Assembly: GCA_004794655.1 (NCBI GenBank)
Contig: SMMW01000588.1
Location: forward strand, 992,001-1,056,000
Length of the DNA: 64,000 nt
From: Marisa cornuarietis
Taxonomy: Eukaryota > Mollusca > Gastropoda > Architaenioglossa > Ampullariidae
Direction of reading: 5' to 3'
The notes beneath the pieces were generated by a model. The model made no database searches, was not told the DNA's origin, and was given only the letters and a program-made list of their open reading frames with translations. Position 1 is the stretch's first letter. Each line of letters opens with the position of its first letter. This document shows, piece by piece, positions 26,801-37,946 of the stretch. A program made the position numbers and the translations under genes.

Positions 26801-29800
26801 GAAACCATTGGCTACTGGACAAGCCCCAAAAATGTATGGATATCTGTGAACAAATGGAACTTGATAGAAAAAAGGAAAGAGATGAAGAGGAAGCTCCTGA
26901 ACACCAAATCACCCAGGCTGAAAGAGAGGACTGCAGCACAATACAGGGAGCTAGACAAACAGATCAAGTCCTCCTCAAGGAGAGACAGGCGACAGTATAT
27001 AGAGCAGCTCGCAGCTGAAGCCGAAGCAGCAGCCGAACGGAAAGACATGAAGGCGACCTATCAAAACATAACGAAGCTACGAGGTGACCCATCACTGAAG
27101 AGCGAGCCAAACTGAAGAGATGGGAGGAACATTTTTAACAGATTCTTAACCAGCCAGAACCATCAGTGCTACCTGAAATCATCGAAGCAGAAGAGGATCT
27201 AGATATCAACACTGGACCCATTGCACTACAAGAAATTAAGGAAGCCATTCACAAAACAAAGAACGGTAAGGCACCAGGAGGGGATGGTGTATGTGCTGAA
27301 ATGCTGAAAGCAGAAGAGGGAGAGACACCGCGTATTCTACAAACAATCCTCCAGGAGATCTGGGACAGTGAAGAAATCCCTACCGAGTGGAGTAAAGGTG
27401 TTATAGTCAAGATACCAAAGAAAGGAGACCTCAGTGACTGTAATAACTGGAGAGGCATCACACTGCTATCCGTCACCAGCAAAATTTTTAGCCGCATAAT
27501 TCTCCAGCGCATTACAACAACAGTAGACTCTATACTCCTACAAGAACAAGCTGGCTTCCGGAAAGGACGATCATGCATCGACCATATCTTTGTGCTGCGA
27601 CAGATCCTGGAACAATCGCAGGAGTGGAACAGTCCACTGTATATGGCCTTTATTGACTTTGAGAAGGCATTTGACAGCCTACATCGTGCCTCTCTATGGA
27701 AGATTCTACGTCACTATGGCATTCCAAGGAAACTGGTTAACATCATCAGTGGGAGTCCACTAGTGGACGTAAAAGAATTTGTGTACCTAGGCAGCAAGGT
27801 AACAGCAGATGGTGACTGTGAACAGGAGGTCAACACCAGAATCAGCAAAGCCAACCAAGCGTTTGCAATGCTTAAGCACATCTGGAGATCCACTGGCCTC
27901 AGCAGCCATACAAAGATTAGGATCTTCAAGAGCAACGTTCTCAGTGTTCTCCTATATGGGTCAGAGTGCTGGAAGACCACAGCCTCCATCGATAAAAAAC
28001 TAGAAGTGTTTCAAACCAAGTGTCTGCGGCGCATAAAAAAGATCTTCTGGCCCAACACCATCTCAAATGAAGAACTGCGCAAACAGATGGGGGTGTGCAC
28101 CCTGGCAGAAGTAATCCAACTGCTGCGCTGGCGATGGTTAGGTCACGTGTGCCGCATGCCTCCAGACTCAATCCCCAGAACAGCCCTGTGATGGACGCCA
28201 CAGGGAAAGAGGAACAGAGGGAGGCCCAAAGAGACGTAGAGGCGAGCCATCGAAAAGGACCTCAAGAACAGAGGTCTGTAACTCGAAACAGCCCCCAGAA
28301 CAGCAGCAGACAGAACTAGATGGAGATCCCTAGCTGTTGCCTCACGCGCCAGACGGCACAATGAGGACTGATGATGATGATGACATGAGAACCATGCTGC
28401 AATGTTTAGACAATAAATATATAAAGATTTTATTGAGTCAATAACCCTTTCTTTGCAATCTTTTGGCAAAGAAAAGAAAAAAAATGAATAAAGAAAAAGA
28501 AACAAAAACTAACCATTTGTTGAATCCCTGGAATTGCCAATCAATGTGACAAGCTTGGAGTGAAGAATTTCTTGTGGTGCAAGAGAATCAGGTAGCATCA
28601 AGGGTTTTATAGGCCTAGGAGATGTCAGTGTGAAAGAACTATTTTAAAGAGATTAAACAAAAATTCCACAAACACAATAAAATAGGTCCATAGTATTAAA
28701 AGTCTATTTTTAATAGTTCAACAATAGTACTGCTTTTGATTTATCCAAAGCAGCACTGACAGAAGAAACATTTGCACACATAAGGGCATACATACACACA
28801 CACACCTGCATGCACATGCACATAGACTCTCTCTCTCTCACACATGCACACAACCTAAGAACTTACTTGATGTACACTTGAGGAGCTATGGAATGGTGCA
28901 GAGACCAGGCTGATGCAAGCTGAAAGGCAGTTTTCCAGTTGCCCATCTGATCAGCAAACCAAACAGCCTCACAGATTAGTCCAGACAAGAGAAGGTACTC
29001 CATGGAGCGTTCCACCGTCCAAATGGCAGATATTTTTTGCTGTCTGACCATGGCACTAATGTCCTTGTGATATTTTGGCAAAATGTGATTATCTGGAAAA
29101 CGTGAAGCATGCCTATGCAAAAGAAACAACCTATAGATATACAACAAAATTATCCAAAACGTGAATCATCACATCTTTACATTCTTGACTGATTGTTTAG
29201 TTATCATTTCAGATTCAACAGACAATAAGCATGCATCACATTCATAGTTCCACATAAAGCAGCATACAGTTCTCAGTATATAGGCATTACTTACTGAGAC
29301 TATTAACCTGGTAGTGGATGGAAGGCAGTGCCTGTGGATTATGAGGAGGAAAAATGTACACAGGCTGGTTACTGAAGTATGCAGCCATAAAGCGACCCAG
29401 AGTCTGAACCACCTGTCGGATAGCTCGGTCATGGATGCAGGGAACCATATCTGGCTCATGGAAAGCCTGAATAAAAAACCTTGGTGGTGATGGTGGTTTT
29501 AAGGAGACTGTTAACACTCTTCAGATCTTTCTATGACATAACTGCTGTTATAGAATAAATATACACAAGTTATATCATATTTTTATTCTATTTTTGTGAT
29601 GGAAAAAGTCTCACCATGTAAACACTGTGAACTGGATTTCTTCCTTTTGCAAAAAGAGCTATAAGGCTATGGTGAACATTAAAAAAAAAAGGTAAACATC
29701 CTAATTACTGACATAAAGTTGTGAAAAGGTTCTCTAACCTGTGACTTGAGAGCATTAGTGACAAATGTCAAAAAAGATGGGTGGACAGGAGCCATTTCTG

Positions 29801-32800
29801 TGAGGGAGTTAGACTGGAGTGCTGTTTGGACGTTTTCCTGCACAACCAGATTGTCTATCATCTCCACTGCTGACAGCAGGTCCAGCTTGTGAAGGTGTGT
29901 GTACAGCAGCGAGTGCAGAAGCTTGGCTGCATTTTTCTCATTTCCAGATTCTGCATTAAAAACAAAAACAAACAAACAAAGAAGACTTATGCATCTGATT
30001 CCCAAAGATCTACAGAATGCATACTCTTTCATTTGATTAAAAGTAATATTTCCAAAAGAAAATCTCACCCTGAAAATGTCTCAGCTGCTCTTTCCAAGCA
30101 TTCACAGCAAGAGTGTGCTTCCCATCCAGACTCAGCCTGTCACCTGGCAAAAAAGAGATCAAAGTCATCTCACCTGAGCTGAGCTACAAAATTAATATAG
30201 TGCACTCTAAGATGCATGACAGCCAATGTATATTTATATTTGTTCACAGAAAACTCTTACCTTTGCTGATGGATAATGCTGAAGCCTGTGGGATACTTGC
30301 ATTGACAGCATGCAGGCACTGTTGGATGGTGAAGAGCAGAGTTCTTGTCTGCTGGTACTCCTGTTCACCATTCACTTCCTGCTGGTGACTCACAACAGCC
30401 TTATACAGCATCTTCCAGCTCCCAGCTAGTCTGGATCAATATGGTACATGCACTTTATTCTTGGGTAATAAGAATTTCTTTTGTTATTATAAGAAGACTA
30501 CTCTTTTAAAAATAGAGAAACAAAAAATAAATCAAATTAAAACATTTCCTTCTTAAGTCTTTAGTGTATATTAGCAAATGACCTTTTGGTTACAAGCTGG
30601 CTTGTGTCAAAGGCAAGCCCACTTCTTTTCTGTTCCTTTGTTTCATCCTTCTCAGTTTCCTGGTTTATTTCATTTTCATTAACAGGCAGTTCTTGACTGA
30701 GCAGACTTTCATGCACTGTCTCAGCAGCACCTTTGTGGCTGTCCCTGAAGAAGAATTGTCATTCACTATGCAGTAAATAGCATGCATGCACACAAACATA
30801 CACGTGCTTACACCCACACACATACAAAAACATGCAGGTGTGCACACACACATACATACACAAAAAAACACAAATGTGTTAATCTGTATGCACTAATTTC
30901 TACCTGTTTGCTGGCGTTGACTTTGGAAGGCATGCATACAAGGAGCCGAGAGTTTTTTCAGTAAATTTTAGGAGAGTGAAGCATCCGGATAATGTTTTGA
31001 GACGTGGGTCTGACTGACGGAGAGTCTGACTTTCCAGCAATGTGCTGGCAGTGCGATGTGCCAACTGCAGAATAATGTGCAGCAGATGCTGCTGAAGGGC
31101 ATCAAAATGAGCGATCTCCAGCAAATGTCTGTATAAACTGATCACCTGCATGCAAGCAACACTTCTTTTAGAAGATACGAACATGGAATGAATGATGGTT
31201 AAAAAATAAATGGGACAGCAATACAGTAAATAAATATGCTCTGAAAACAGAATATAACAGTGTACTTTCTGAATTATATTTTAGATACAAATAGTTTCTG
31301 TTTTAGTTTTTTATGATATTTGTGTTCCTTAGTTCCATAAAAAAAAAGATAAAACTCATAAACAGTCAGCCACATTATAAAGGTTGTCATCTTTAATATA
31401 TCAGTGCATAATTACAGACCAGACAACACTTTCTTTCACTTTGCTAAATGTCTGCATATAACACTTGAAGTTGCAACAGCCTACCTGAAACAAGCTGGGA
31501 TTTTGGATACCAGTGGATGGATTGTCGTGTTTGTGGTTGTTCAGTGCATCAGACACTTGTGGTTTATCTAAAATTGCAGAAAATAATCGTACAAAATTTT
31601 CCATTCCTTTTTTTACAACTTCATCCATGTTGGCTGTCCACACTTCTGCTGATGAAACTGCCAGTTTCCACATTGTCAGCAAGGCACACTTGGCTGAGAC
31701 AACAGCTTTCAAGACATCATCATTTGTCTCACTGATCCCAGTACTGTCAACAATACTACGCATGAGATCTGGGTCCCCAAATATAATCCTTCCTGAGCTT
31801 AAGTTCTGAATAGCACCAGCTTTTAAATGTGACCCAAACACAGCATTATTACCAAACACAGAACTGGCCTCACTATCAACAGTTGCATTGAAAGTTCCAT
31901 CTGGCTCTTCAAATGAAAAGTGTAACATTTTCTCTGACTGGGTTTTGGGTCTGCGTGGTGATGCTTTCACTCGCAGTTCCATGGCTGGCAGATTATAGGC
32001 ATTGACAATGGTCAAAGAAAGGTTCTGAGCCTCTGCTACAGTTTGCAGGTGCCTGGAAGATTCCAACACAAGATTCCTAATGAGAACAAAGGTGCTTATG
32101 TCCCCTGGAAGTTGGACAAAGGTAACCACAAACCCATCAGAGAACACAATGACAGGCAGTGATGGGTGGGCTGACACAGAGAAGCATTGCATCATCACTT
32201 CTTTTGCATCTTCTGCTGTCGAGGGCTCAAACTCTTCCTCCTTCAGCCTACTGCAGCCACCATCACTCCTAAGACAAAGAAAGACAAACTGAGGAACATT
32301 AATCAATATGCTTGATTGTGTGTTATTGTACAGTGAGCATATCCTGTAAAATATATACAAAATATATCCTTTAATTTCTATATCTGCATGTTTGATCAGC
32401 ATTAGATGTTACATGTCGAAAGAAGTAGTTGGAACACAGTTGCAGTGATTCACTGCAAAATATTTATTTCAGAAAACCAGAAGAACAAACAGATGTGTTC
32501 TGCTGTTTCTAATTGCCGGCTTTAATGGGATTTTACCTGAACATGTTGTTAAACAACTTGGTGCTTAAGACATGTAGGAGACATAGAATATGAAGGAGAG
32601 AAAGAGAAACAACTACGCAGACAAGTAATAAAAGACAAACATAGAGGATGCAAAGAGGAATCAGGGAACAAACTGTTGGGATGGAGAGTGTCATAAATCT
32701 AAGGAGGAAGACGAGCGGGCAGACTGTCAATTGACTATATATAATCACAACTATGCTGATTGGTGTTAGGAGTAATGTTTGTGGAACAAATGTATTTTAT

Positions 32801-35800
32801 TGCATGTGTAAAGGATTTGATGGTGGGTAGATGGTGGTTATGGAAGGGAAGAGTTTCAGTGCTTTGCAGCACAGTAACTAAAAATTCAATGTTCTTTACA
32901 TGTACAGAAGAATCATATACAAATGAGTGCACTAAATTAATACGATAAGTTGAAAGAAGCAGTCAGAACAAAATAATAATAAACTTACACGACATTAATA
33001 AACGGATGAAGAGGCAGGAAGTAGGAAGGTCCCATTTCCACTGAGCAGCCATGAGTTGCTATGATGAGTGGTTCACCCAGGCGTGACAGCAGGGCAGCAG
33101 ATCCATTGGCCAGCATACAGGCAATAAAGAGGTTGTCATAAGTCCATGCCATGTTGCATACCCAGTACTGCCTGGAGAAAAGTGAAAAAATATACACACA
33201 CATATATGCATATCTCATTATAATAATGTGAAGAGATCAAAATGTGCTTGAACAACAAAGCAGCACAACGTACACATGTGTGTATACACACATATAAGCC
33301 ATTCCACAGATGCATATTTGCTACATTAGGGCTGGTCACACGAATAACAGATGTAGACAAAATACTAATTTAACAGCAAATTTTTTTTTATTTTAATCAA
33401 GTTACATATGAATCAAGGCTTTACTGAAGTGATTATGTAACAGATTTTTCTGATAAAGCAATGATAACAAAGAGATTGCTTTTTACAGATTAGCTACTCT
33501 TTAGAATCTACGAAATGTGAACTCCATATTACTAACAATTGATAACAATATTCCAATGGTAATATTTTGTGTAATGCAGTAATATATGTTGATTTCATCT
33601 TGTACATGCACTGATAGAAATGTGATCACTAGGGCTGTACCAGAACATGAAAACTTTAGCTTACCTGACCCAGCATCAAAAACATCCTATATTTGACTAT
33701 AGCACTAAGTACTATTTGTCTTTATGCAAAGCATAAGATTAAGATCACACATTTTGGAAATGTGGTAGAATGAAGACTACCTGATTGAAGAAAGGTAAAC
33801 TGCTTAGGACTGACATGAGGGAAAAAAAAAAGGAATCAACATACTTTCCTCTCTTTGTGTGTGGGCTGCTTACACCGCAGCCTTTCATCTCAGATGACAG
33901 CAGAGTGTCAGTAAATGTTGATACGTAAAGAATGCTTGTATCTGCTGGGGACTTCTGGTTAACTGCTACTGCAAGCATGTTGCCATCATGACTGTATTGT
34001 GCCACGTATACACCACTGACATTAATTGCTTCACATCCTTGAGAAATGTTGTTAAGTGAATGCTGCAGGCACTTCCACTGAGTGCTAACAAAAGGATAGC
34101 TGTTTCAGATCATAGAAAAAAACACGGACCAGTAAATATGGAGATAAAAGAATGACTCAGAGCAAATTAAAACTTAGTAAGATGTTACAGCAAGAAAATA
34201 TTTATGATAGAAGTGACCTTGCCTGACTGTCAATGACCTACTTTTAATGTTTGTGCCAGCTTCTGTTTTTTACTATATCATGTGCTTCAAATTTGGTATG
34301 GATGGGTTTTGTAAAAAACTCAAAAGGTGTTGATTTTCTTTGATCTGATGCCCAGGGTCCAAATAAGCAGTTACGGGACAGATCCTACTCCTATATAGTT
34401 TCTGTTCTTTCAAAACGTATCCTCATTACTGACACAAATAGGAACATACATAGGTCATGCTACTCTATAACTTCATGTAACAAACAACATTATTTAAATG
34501 CCAGTTCTGTTTCTAATTACAAGTTATTAAAGAAATACATTATGTGCAGCCATTTATATCAACTATAATCATTGCAGTTCACCTGTCTTCGGGTAACTCC
34601 GTGGGCATGAAGTGCATCACAAGTGAACAGATGGTCAATTTGCCACTTATGTTGAAGACAACTGATAGCTCAAAGCAGTCTCCCATAAGCTGAAGTAATT
34701 TATAAGATTACAACAATTAAAAATTAGCATGCTCTACCCATTATCTCTCTCATGCACATACATCAACACACATACATACGCATTAGAGTACACAAGTATG
34801 CATTTTCACATGCACGCTCACACACATGAGCTCATACACCATACTTCCCCTTCTCAATATACTGAGAGAGACAAATATGGAGAGAGAGATGTGGGGGGAG
34901 AGATGTGCAACCTTCTTTACAAGCAGGATAGTGTTAAACACTTTAGTAAACAATTTATAAAAGTAATTTTTAGTTTAAGAACAGTAATGTTTTCTCTACA
35001 GCCCACAAAAGCTTAAAAATAACACTCAAAGAAGCCTAAGTAGCTTACACTATGCAGACATGCAGCAAATAAACTAGGTCACCTTCAATGACCATCTTCA
35101 CTAAGGACTTTCTCTTTATATAAAGTCTTACGGAAGTGCTAGTGAATATTCCACTCAGGCAAGCTTCCTGACTGCTCATTTTAGGCATCTCCATGCCTTC
35201 AGGAACCATCACTTGGGACCAGTGCCCAGCCAGGATGTGGTCCTTTCCTTCCAGATATGCACTGGCTGCACTGTGCTGCCATAGGAAAAACTGATTTTTG
35301 TTCACTGCCACAATCACTTTGCTGATGTCATTGCTAGGAAAAATCTGACAGCAACCTGAAATATTACATGATTTCATATAGTAATTATACTGAAGTGTTT
35401 TTCAGTTTAAAAATAAAATTCTTCTGCAGACCAACACCATTTAACTTTATATATGGATATGTACTTATAAAGTATGTATGTATAAACACAATACAAACAT
35501 GTACAAATTTTACCAATGTATTTCAGGAATGTAACAGTAATTTACAGTTTGCAGTGTAAACAAAGCACATAAACTGAACCACTTATATCCACACAGAACT
35601 GGCAAGGAAACTTTCATTTCCAAGCATTCAAAACTGCAGACTACTTCATCACAAACCTTGAAAGACCCAGTCACCACTCCACTATATTTGTGCAAGCAAT
35701 CACGCTGAACAATAGCAACAACCTGATAGCAAAACTACTTTACAACTCTGCCCTATATGACTAATATAATGCACCGACTTCCAGCAAGTGCACACAGGAA

Positions 35801-37314
35801 TGTACCTTCAAATATAAATCAATGATGCTAAAAGTGTAAGAAAACATAAAACTAAATGTTATATATCAGGAGAGAACTAAGCAAAGACAATGAACCACCT
35901 GGTGTCAGAGCAGATACATTTAGACAAGAAGAGAAACCACAGATGGTTTTAATGTCTTCTCTGTCCTTGTTCCAGACAAACACTTCTCCACCTTTTTGCA
36001 GACCAACCAGATGTCCGCCTGACACACAATGCATGTTGTTCAATTAACATATTTATATATTGATTGTAACATGAAATGGTTTCTACAACTACCTTCTCTT
36101 CCATTCAGAATGAACCAGTACTACAATATTCATTTACCTTTTCCTTTCATTTTGTGGAGATGATACATGGGACTTCTTAAAGCTAATAATTATAGAGGTA
36201 TAAATCTGTTGCTAATGCTTTAGTAAAAACATCAGCAGTACAATGTGCCTTCAATAACTAAAAGATAAGCTATTATACAAATTGTGCACACAAAATTAAG
36301 CTGGTTTAAATTTAATTTAAAAAGTCTCCTGTTTAATAAAAGTCAAGAGTTATTGCATTATATCTGTCTGTATATGTGAATACATGAATCGATTTTTTTA
36401 CAATTCTTTTTTCTCAAGGTTCATGCAGGCTCTTTTAAACATTTAGGATCTTTTATAGTCTCAAATGATTTATATAAACTTATTATTATTAAGGAATATA
36501 ATGTTGGCATTTGTATAGAACTGTGAAAAATAATAAGCAGAATTCATGATTATGCTAAATCATATAGTGAAATGCTGTCTTGTTCTTATTATGATTGCAT
36601 GCAGTGTTTGACAAAGAGGAACTTACCACTGGGTGTGGTGGCAGTACAGACACTATCAAGGATAACATTTGATAGCTGAGGAATTTTATGCTTAGTTTTT
36701 CCAGATGGAATGTACAGTACACTGACTCTCTTCTTGTCCACAAGTAGCAAACTCTGCTTCTCCTAATACAAATTAAAAAAAAAAACCAGCATGTGACAAA
36801 CTTACATCATGTTTTAAGTAAGTGGTGGTAAGGATGTGACCAAACTGACAGCTGCTCTGAATATTAAAGCCAGCTGCTTTGTACTTAAAATGACAAAACT
36901 TTTACTTGTAAAATGTATGCATTCCTAAAGAAAAGCATTTTCCAAAATCCATAATGAAAAGTATATTAGCTTAATAAAAAATTACTAAATATTAGAGTGA
37001 TTAAAATGGTGATGATTTTCAACTAACAAAATACTGTTGAAAAGAATTTTGTGCTGATTTACATCATCAGAGAGTATAAATTTACACAAATCATCAAAAT
37101 ATAAAATTAATTCAAACACATGTATTGTGTTAATAAAACTAAAGTGGTTGAAAATTTATCCTAAAATTATCCTGACAGCTGGAAATGAATAGTTTCATAA
37201 ATGTTTAGATTCAATATTTACATAGTTACTCACCACTCCCACCCAGCATATGCGGGGCCATGGTCTTTGTCTTTTGATGGTTGTTGACGCAATCACTTCC
37301 AAATCTACCCGCAT
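5008..37314 (-). CDS. CPLANE1: CPLANE1-like ciliogenesis and planar polarity effector
   Basis: The gene is split into 47 predicted coding exons, listed in the five block entries. Joined, they total 9,954 nt (3,317 aa), close to the roughly 3,200 aa of vertebrate CPLANE1, and every phase matches. Recognition rests on the N-terminus (VDLEVIASTTIKRQRPWPR, then GKTKHKIP and GGEVFVWNKDRED) and the conserved middle (IWTVERSMEYLLLSGLI, then MGNWKTAFQLASAWSLHHS). In vertebrates CPLANE1 (JBTS17/C5orf42) acts with INTU, FUZ, WDPCP and RSG1 at the ciliary base, where the complex helps recruit intraflagellar transport proteins; loss causes Joubert syndrome. The ATG at 37312-37314 was chosen because the family N-terminus begins there. 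Two junctions are uncertain: the exon 4 donor and a non-GT donor at exon 19. The gene diverges from GADD45GIP1, with starts 632 bp apart. Confidence 0.88.
6688..6835 (+). repeat. SINE-like repeat, partial copy
   Basis: The stretch starts CTTCCCCAACCCTCGAAGGG and runs through GATCAGGCATTTGTTCAATG to CTTTAACCACTTGGTTATCC. It matches, in order, the repeat at 38930-39190 and is more distantly related to 57045-57190. It sits in a CPLANE1-like intron. The 5' portion seen in the 38.9-kb copy is missing. Confidence 0.55.
8600..8715. repeat. (CA)n-rich microsatellite
   Basis: Imperfect CA repeats with interspersed TGCA and a duplicated CACACTACACAAATGCA unit. Intronic, in the CPLANE1-like gene between exons 40 and 41. 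Confidence 0.8.
8828..17738 (-). other. CPLANE1: CPLANE1-like exons 24-40, low-complexity and coiled-coil region
   Basis: Exons: 17658-17738, 17260-17421, 16738-16909, 16171-16367, 15174-15923, 14427-14502, 14179-14302, 13842-13981, 13387-13498, 13068-13207, 12196-12319, 11883-11988, 11412-11556, 10311-10397, 9652-9788, 9355-9504, 8828-9041. Exon 28 (750 nt) is proline-rich with a short tandem duplication around APVMPF. Exon 36 encodes a heptad-like stretch (QLRTMNDQIAAVEEMSQNIE). Exon 40 encodes a charged helix (LSEWRREEIHQWMADKYAER), a type of segment typical of the C-terminal third of this family. The donor of exon 28 (GTCAGT at 15168-15173) was picked by phase. Introns hold the TTAA-bounded element at 10541-11218 and (CA)n or (TG)n tracts at 10227-10290 and 17841-17880. 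Confidence 0.75.
10541..11218. mobile_element. TTAA-flanked inverted-repeat element (piggyBac-type MITE candidate)
   Basis: The left end reads TTAA then CTCATAGGAGTCGCTCC; the right end, reverse-complemented, reads TTAA then CTCACTGGAGTCGTTCC. The roughly 17-bp ends match at all but three positions, and both are abutted by TTAA at 10541-10544 and 11215-11218, the target duplicated by piggyBac-superfamily transposases. The interior of about 670 bp has no transposase frame. Just inside the left end a unit of GAGTCGCTCCGTA plus TTACGGA-like sequence is repeated (10552-10578 and 10600-10622). This looks like a non-autonomous element inserted in a CPLANE1-like intron. The superfamily assignment is inferred from TTAA and end structure only. 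Confidence 0.65.
18980..19140. repeat. Short tandem repeat, unit about 27-36 bp
   Basis: Five degenerate copies of ACAGAGCATTGCTCATCATC followed by ACCAGATA-like sequence lie in the intron immediately upstream (minus strand) of exon 22. The last two copies, at about 19077-19134, are nearly identical. Confidence 0.8.
21551..21846. mobile_element. Foldback/MITE-like element with about 39-bp inverted ends
   Basis: The sequence beginning ATACCATTTTTGGTGGTAAA near 21552 is repeated inverted and almost perfectly at about 21806-21845, through AGTACT next to CCAGATGACAT or its variant. The interior, about 200 bp, includes a segment from about 21600 to 21730 that recurs inverted at about 24935-25085. 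No coding capacity is visible. It lies about 15 bp from the 5' edge of CPLANE1-like exon 18. Confidence 0.65.
21844..25110. mobile_element. Large composite inverted-repeat element filling an intron
   Basis: The left end TCTTCTTCGTACTGTACCAG (about 21846) is found inverted at the right end (about 25070-25106), and both continue into ATGACATGAC(A/T)ATATGGAG. The right arm then continues into a 140-bp stretch that is inverted relative to 21590-21730. So three copies of one end sequence surround about 3 kb. The interior has no transposase frame that I recognise. It holds a G+C-richer zone and, at 23185-23430, a dispersed repeat. The host is the intron between exons 17 and 18 of the CPLANE1-like gene. 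The exact ends and class are uncertain. Confidence 0.5.
23185..23430 (+). repeat. Dispersed repeat with CCGGAGTACCCGGAGGAAAC motif
   Basis: The core AACCGGAGTACCCGGAGGAA at 23277-23296 is followed by a G+C-rich stretch and a 3' part reading GATCTGAACCCTGAGC and TTTTAACCACTACACTACCG. A very similar two-part phrase is widespread in repeats of fish and other animal genomes. It probably marks a non-autonomous element nested inside the composite element. Its boundaries are approximate. Confidence 0.5.
25640..25653. repeat. Left target-site duplication of RTE-like element
   Basis: ACATGAGAACCATG here is repeated exactly at 28383-28396, immediately beyond the TGATGA tail of the retroelement. A 14-bp perfect direct repeat flanking a 2.7-kb body is what target-primed reverse transcription leaves. 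Confidence 0.9.
25654..28382 (+). mobile_element. RTE/BovB-like non-LTR retrotransposon, internally deleted and inactive
   Basis: The frame starting at 25807 encodes an APE-type endonuclease: RIGCWNVRT, AVAEARWTG, VVAYAPI and LLMGDFSARVG; after a frameshift near 26400 it continues to GSDHHLLVAKM. A second long frame (27166-28191) encodes the reverse transcriptase fingers and motif A (KAPGGDGVCAEML, IPKKGDLSDCNNWRGI, QAGFRKGRS, FIDFEKAFDSLHR). It then jumps from YGIPRKLVNIISG to VKEFVYLGSKV, so the stretch carrying the catalytic (Y/F)ADD box is deleted in frame. The C-terminal domain follows with stops. The element ends in a short TGATGA tail, as RTE elements do. It is in the same intron as no exon and antisense to the CPLANE1-like gene. 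Confidence 0.88.
28383..28396. repeat. Right target-site duplication of RTE-like element
   Basis: Exact second copy of the 14-bp ACATGAGAACCATG at 25640-25653, directly after the GATGATGATG tail. Confidence 0.9.
28514..32268 (-). other. CPLANE1: CPLANE1-like exons 8-16, helical middle region
   Basis: Exons: 31485-32268, 30904-31145, 30583-30744, 30261-30430, 30069-30143, 29739-29950, 29295-29466, 28867-29092, 28514-28614. Exon 8 is the largest exon of the gene (784 nt). The translated product is mostly helical and acidic. The motif WTVERSMEYLLLSGLICEAV in exon 15 is among the most recognisable parts of the family. For exons 14 and 15 the strong GTAAGT donor at 29294 and the acceptor at 29093 were preferred over nearby alternatives because only this pair preserves frame. 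Exon 16 lies just above the 3' end of the RTE-like insertion. Confidence 0.8.
32989..37314 (-). other. CPLANE1: CPLANE1-like exons 1-7, N-terminal beta-propeller-like region
   Basis: Exons in transcription order: 37234-37314, 36627-36762, 35899-36018, 35051-35355, 34583-34689, 33845-34084, 32989-33171. The protein begins MRVDLEVIAS and contains WD-repeat-like strands such as HLVGLQKGGEVFVWNKD, AVNKNQFFLWQHS and WVCNMAWTYDNLFIACML. The N-terminal part of this family is thought to fold as a beta-propeller. Exon 4 has two overlapping donors: the strong GTAAGC would break the frame into exon 5, whereas the overlapping weaker GTGTAA keeps it, so the latter was chosen. The introns hold (CA)n tracts, for example 34760-34830, and otherwise nothing recognised. 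A 5' UTR exon could lie above 37314. Confidence 0.8.
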
Positions 37315-37946
37315 TTTTTAACTTATTTCTATCACCCCCAGCATCCACTTAGTCAAGTCACAAGGCGACAACAGCATCAAATAATCTGCGTTTAATATTA
37401 ACAAAGTACATTCCTGGTCGATTACAAACTATGAATATTCCAGGTATTTAAATGGAAGTAAAATGCATATATAAACTGAAAGAATCTACAAAAAGATGTC
37501 TTCAGACGTGATTGAATCACCATCACAGGCACCTGTTCAAATTCATGCGTCTTCGTGACAGCCATAAAACAAAGCCAAAGTGCAACAGAATGTTATGCAT
37601 TTAAAATATAACATTGCATGCCGACCATTTTGTGTATGTGGTGCAGAGCCATAGGCTAAATTATTCTTGAATAAATGGGTTGCCTTCGATACTGTCATGT
37701 TAAAGCCTGTCATAAACGGCCGCCATTCGTAAACGCATCCCATAATCCTACTGTTGTTAACAAAGGGACAACACTCGTTTTATCAACAATGAAATCATTG
37801 CTTGAAATAGTTCTAAATTTCAACACATCTTTTTCGTCTTTTTCTTATCAGCTTCATTTGTAAGCAGCATATTCACTCCGGTAATGAGTGCGACCATAAA
37901 CACCATTAAGGGAGACAACTATTAAGCATCGCAGTGAGAAAACAAA
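37315..37946. promoter_or_regulatory. Probable bidirectional promoter between CPLANE1-like and GADD45GIP1-like genes
   Basis: The two start codons face away from each other, 632 bp apart, so both 5' UTRs and core promoters should lie here. No TATA box is placed convincingly for either gene. The interval has no coding exon that I recognise. Shared regulation is inference from the arrangement. Confidence 0.5.
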
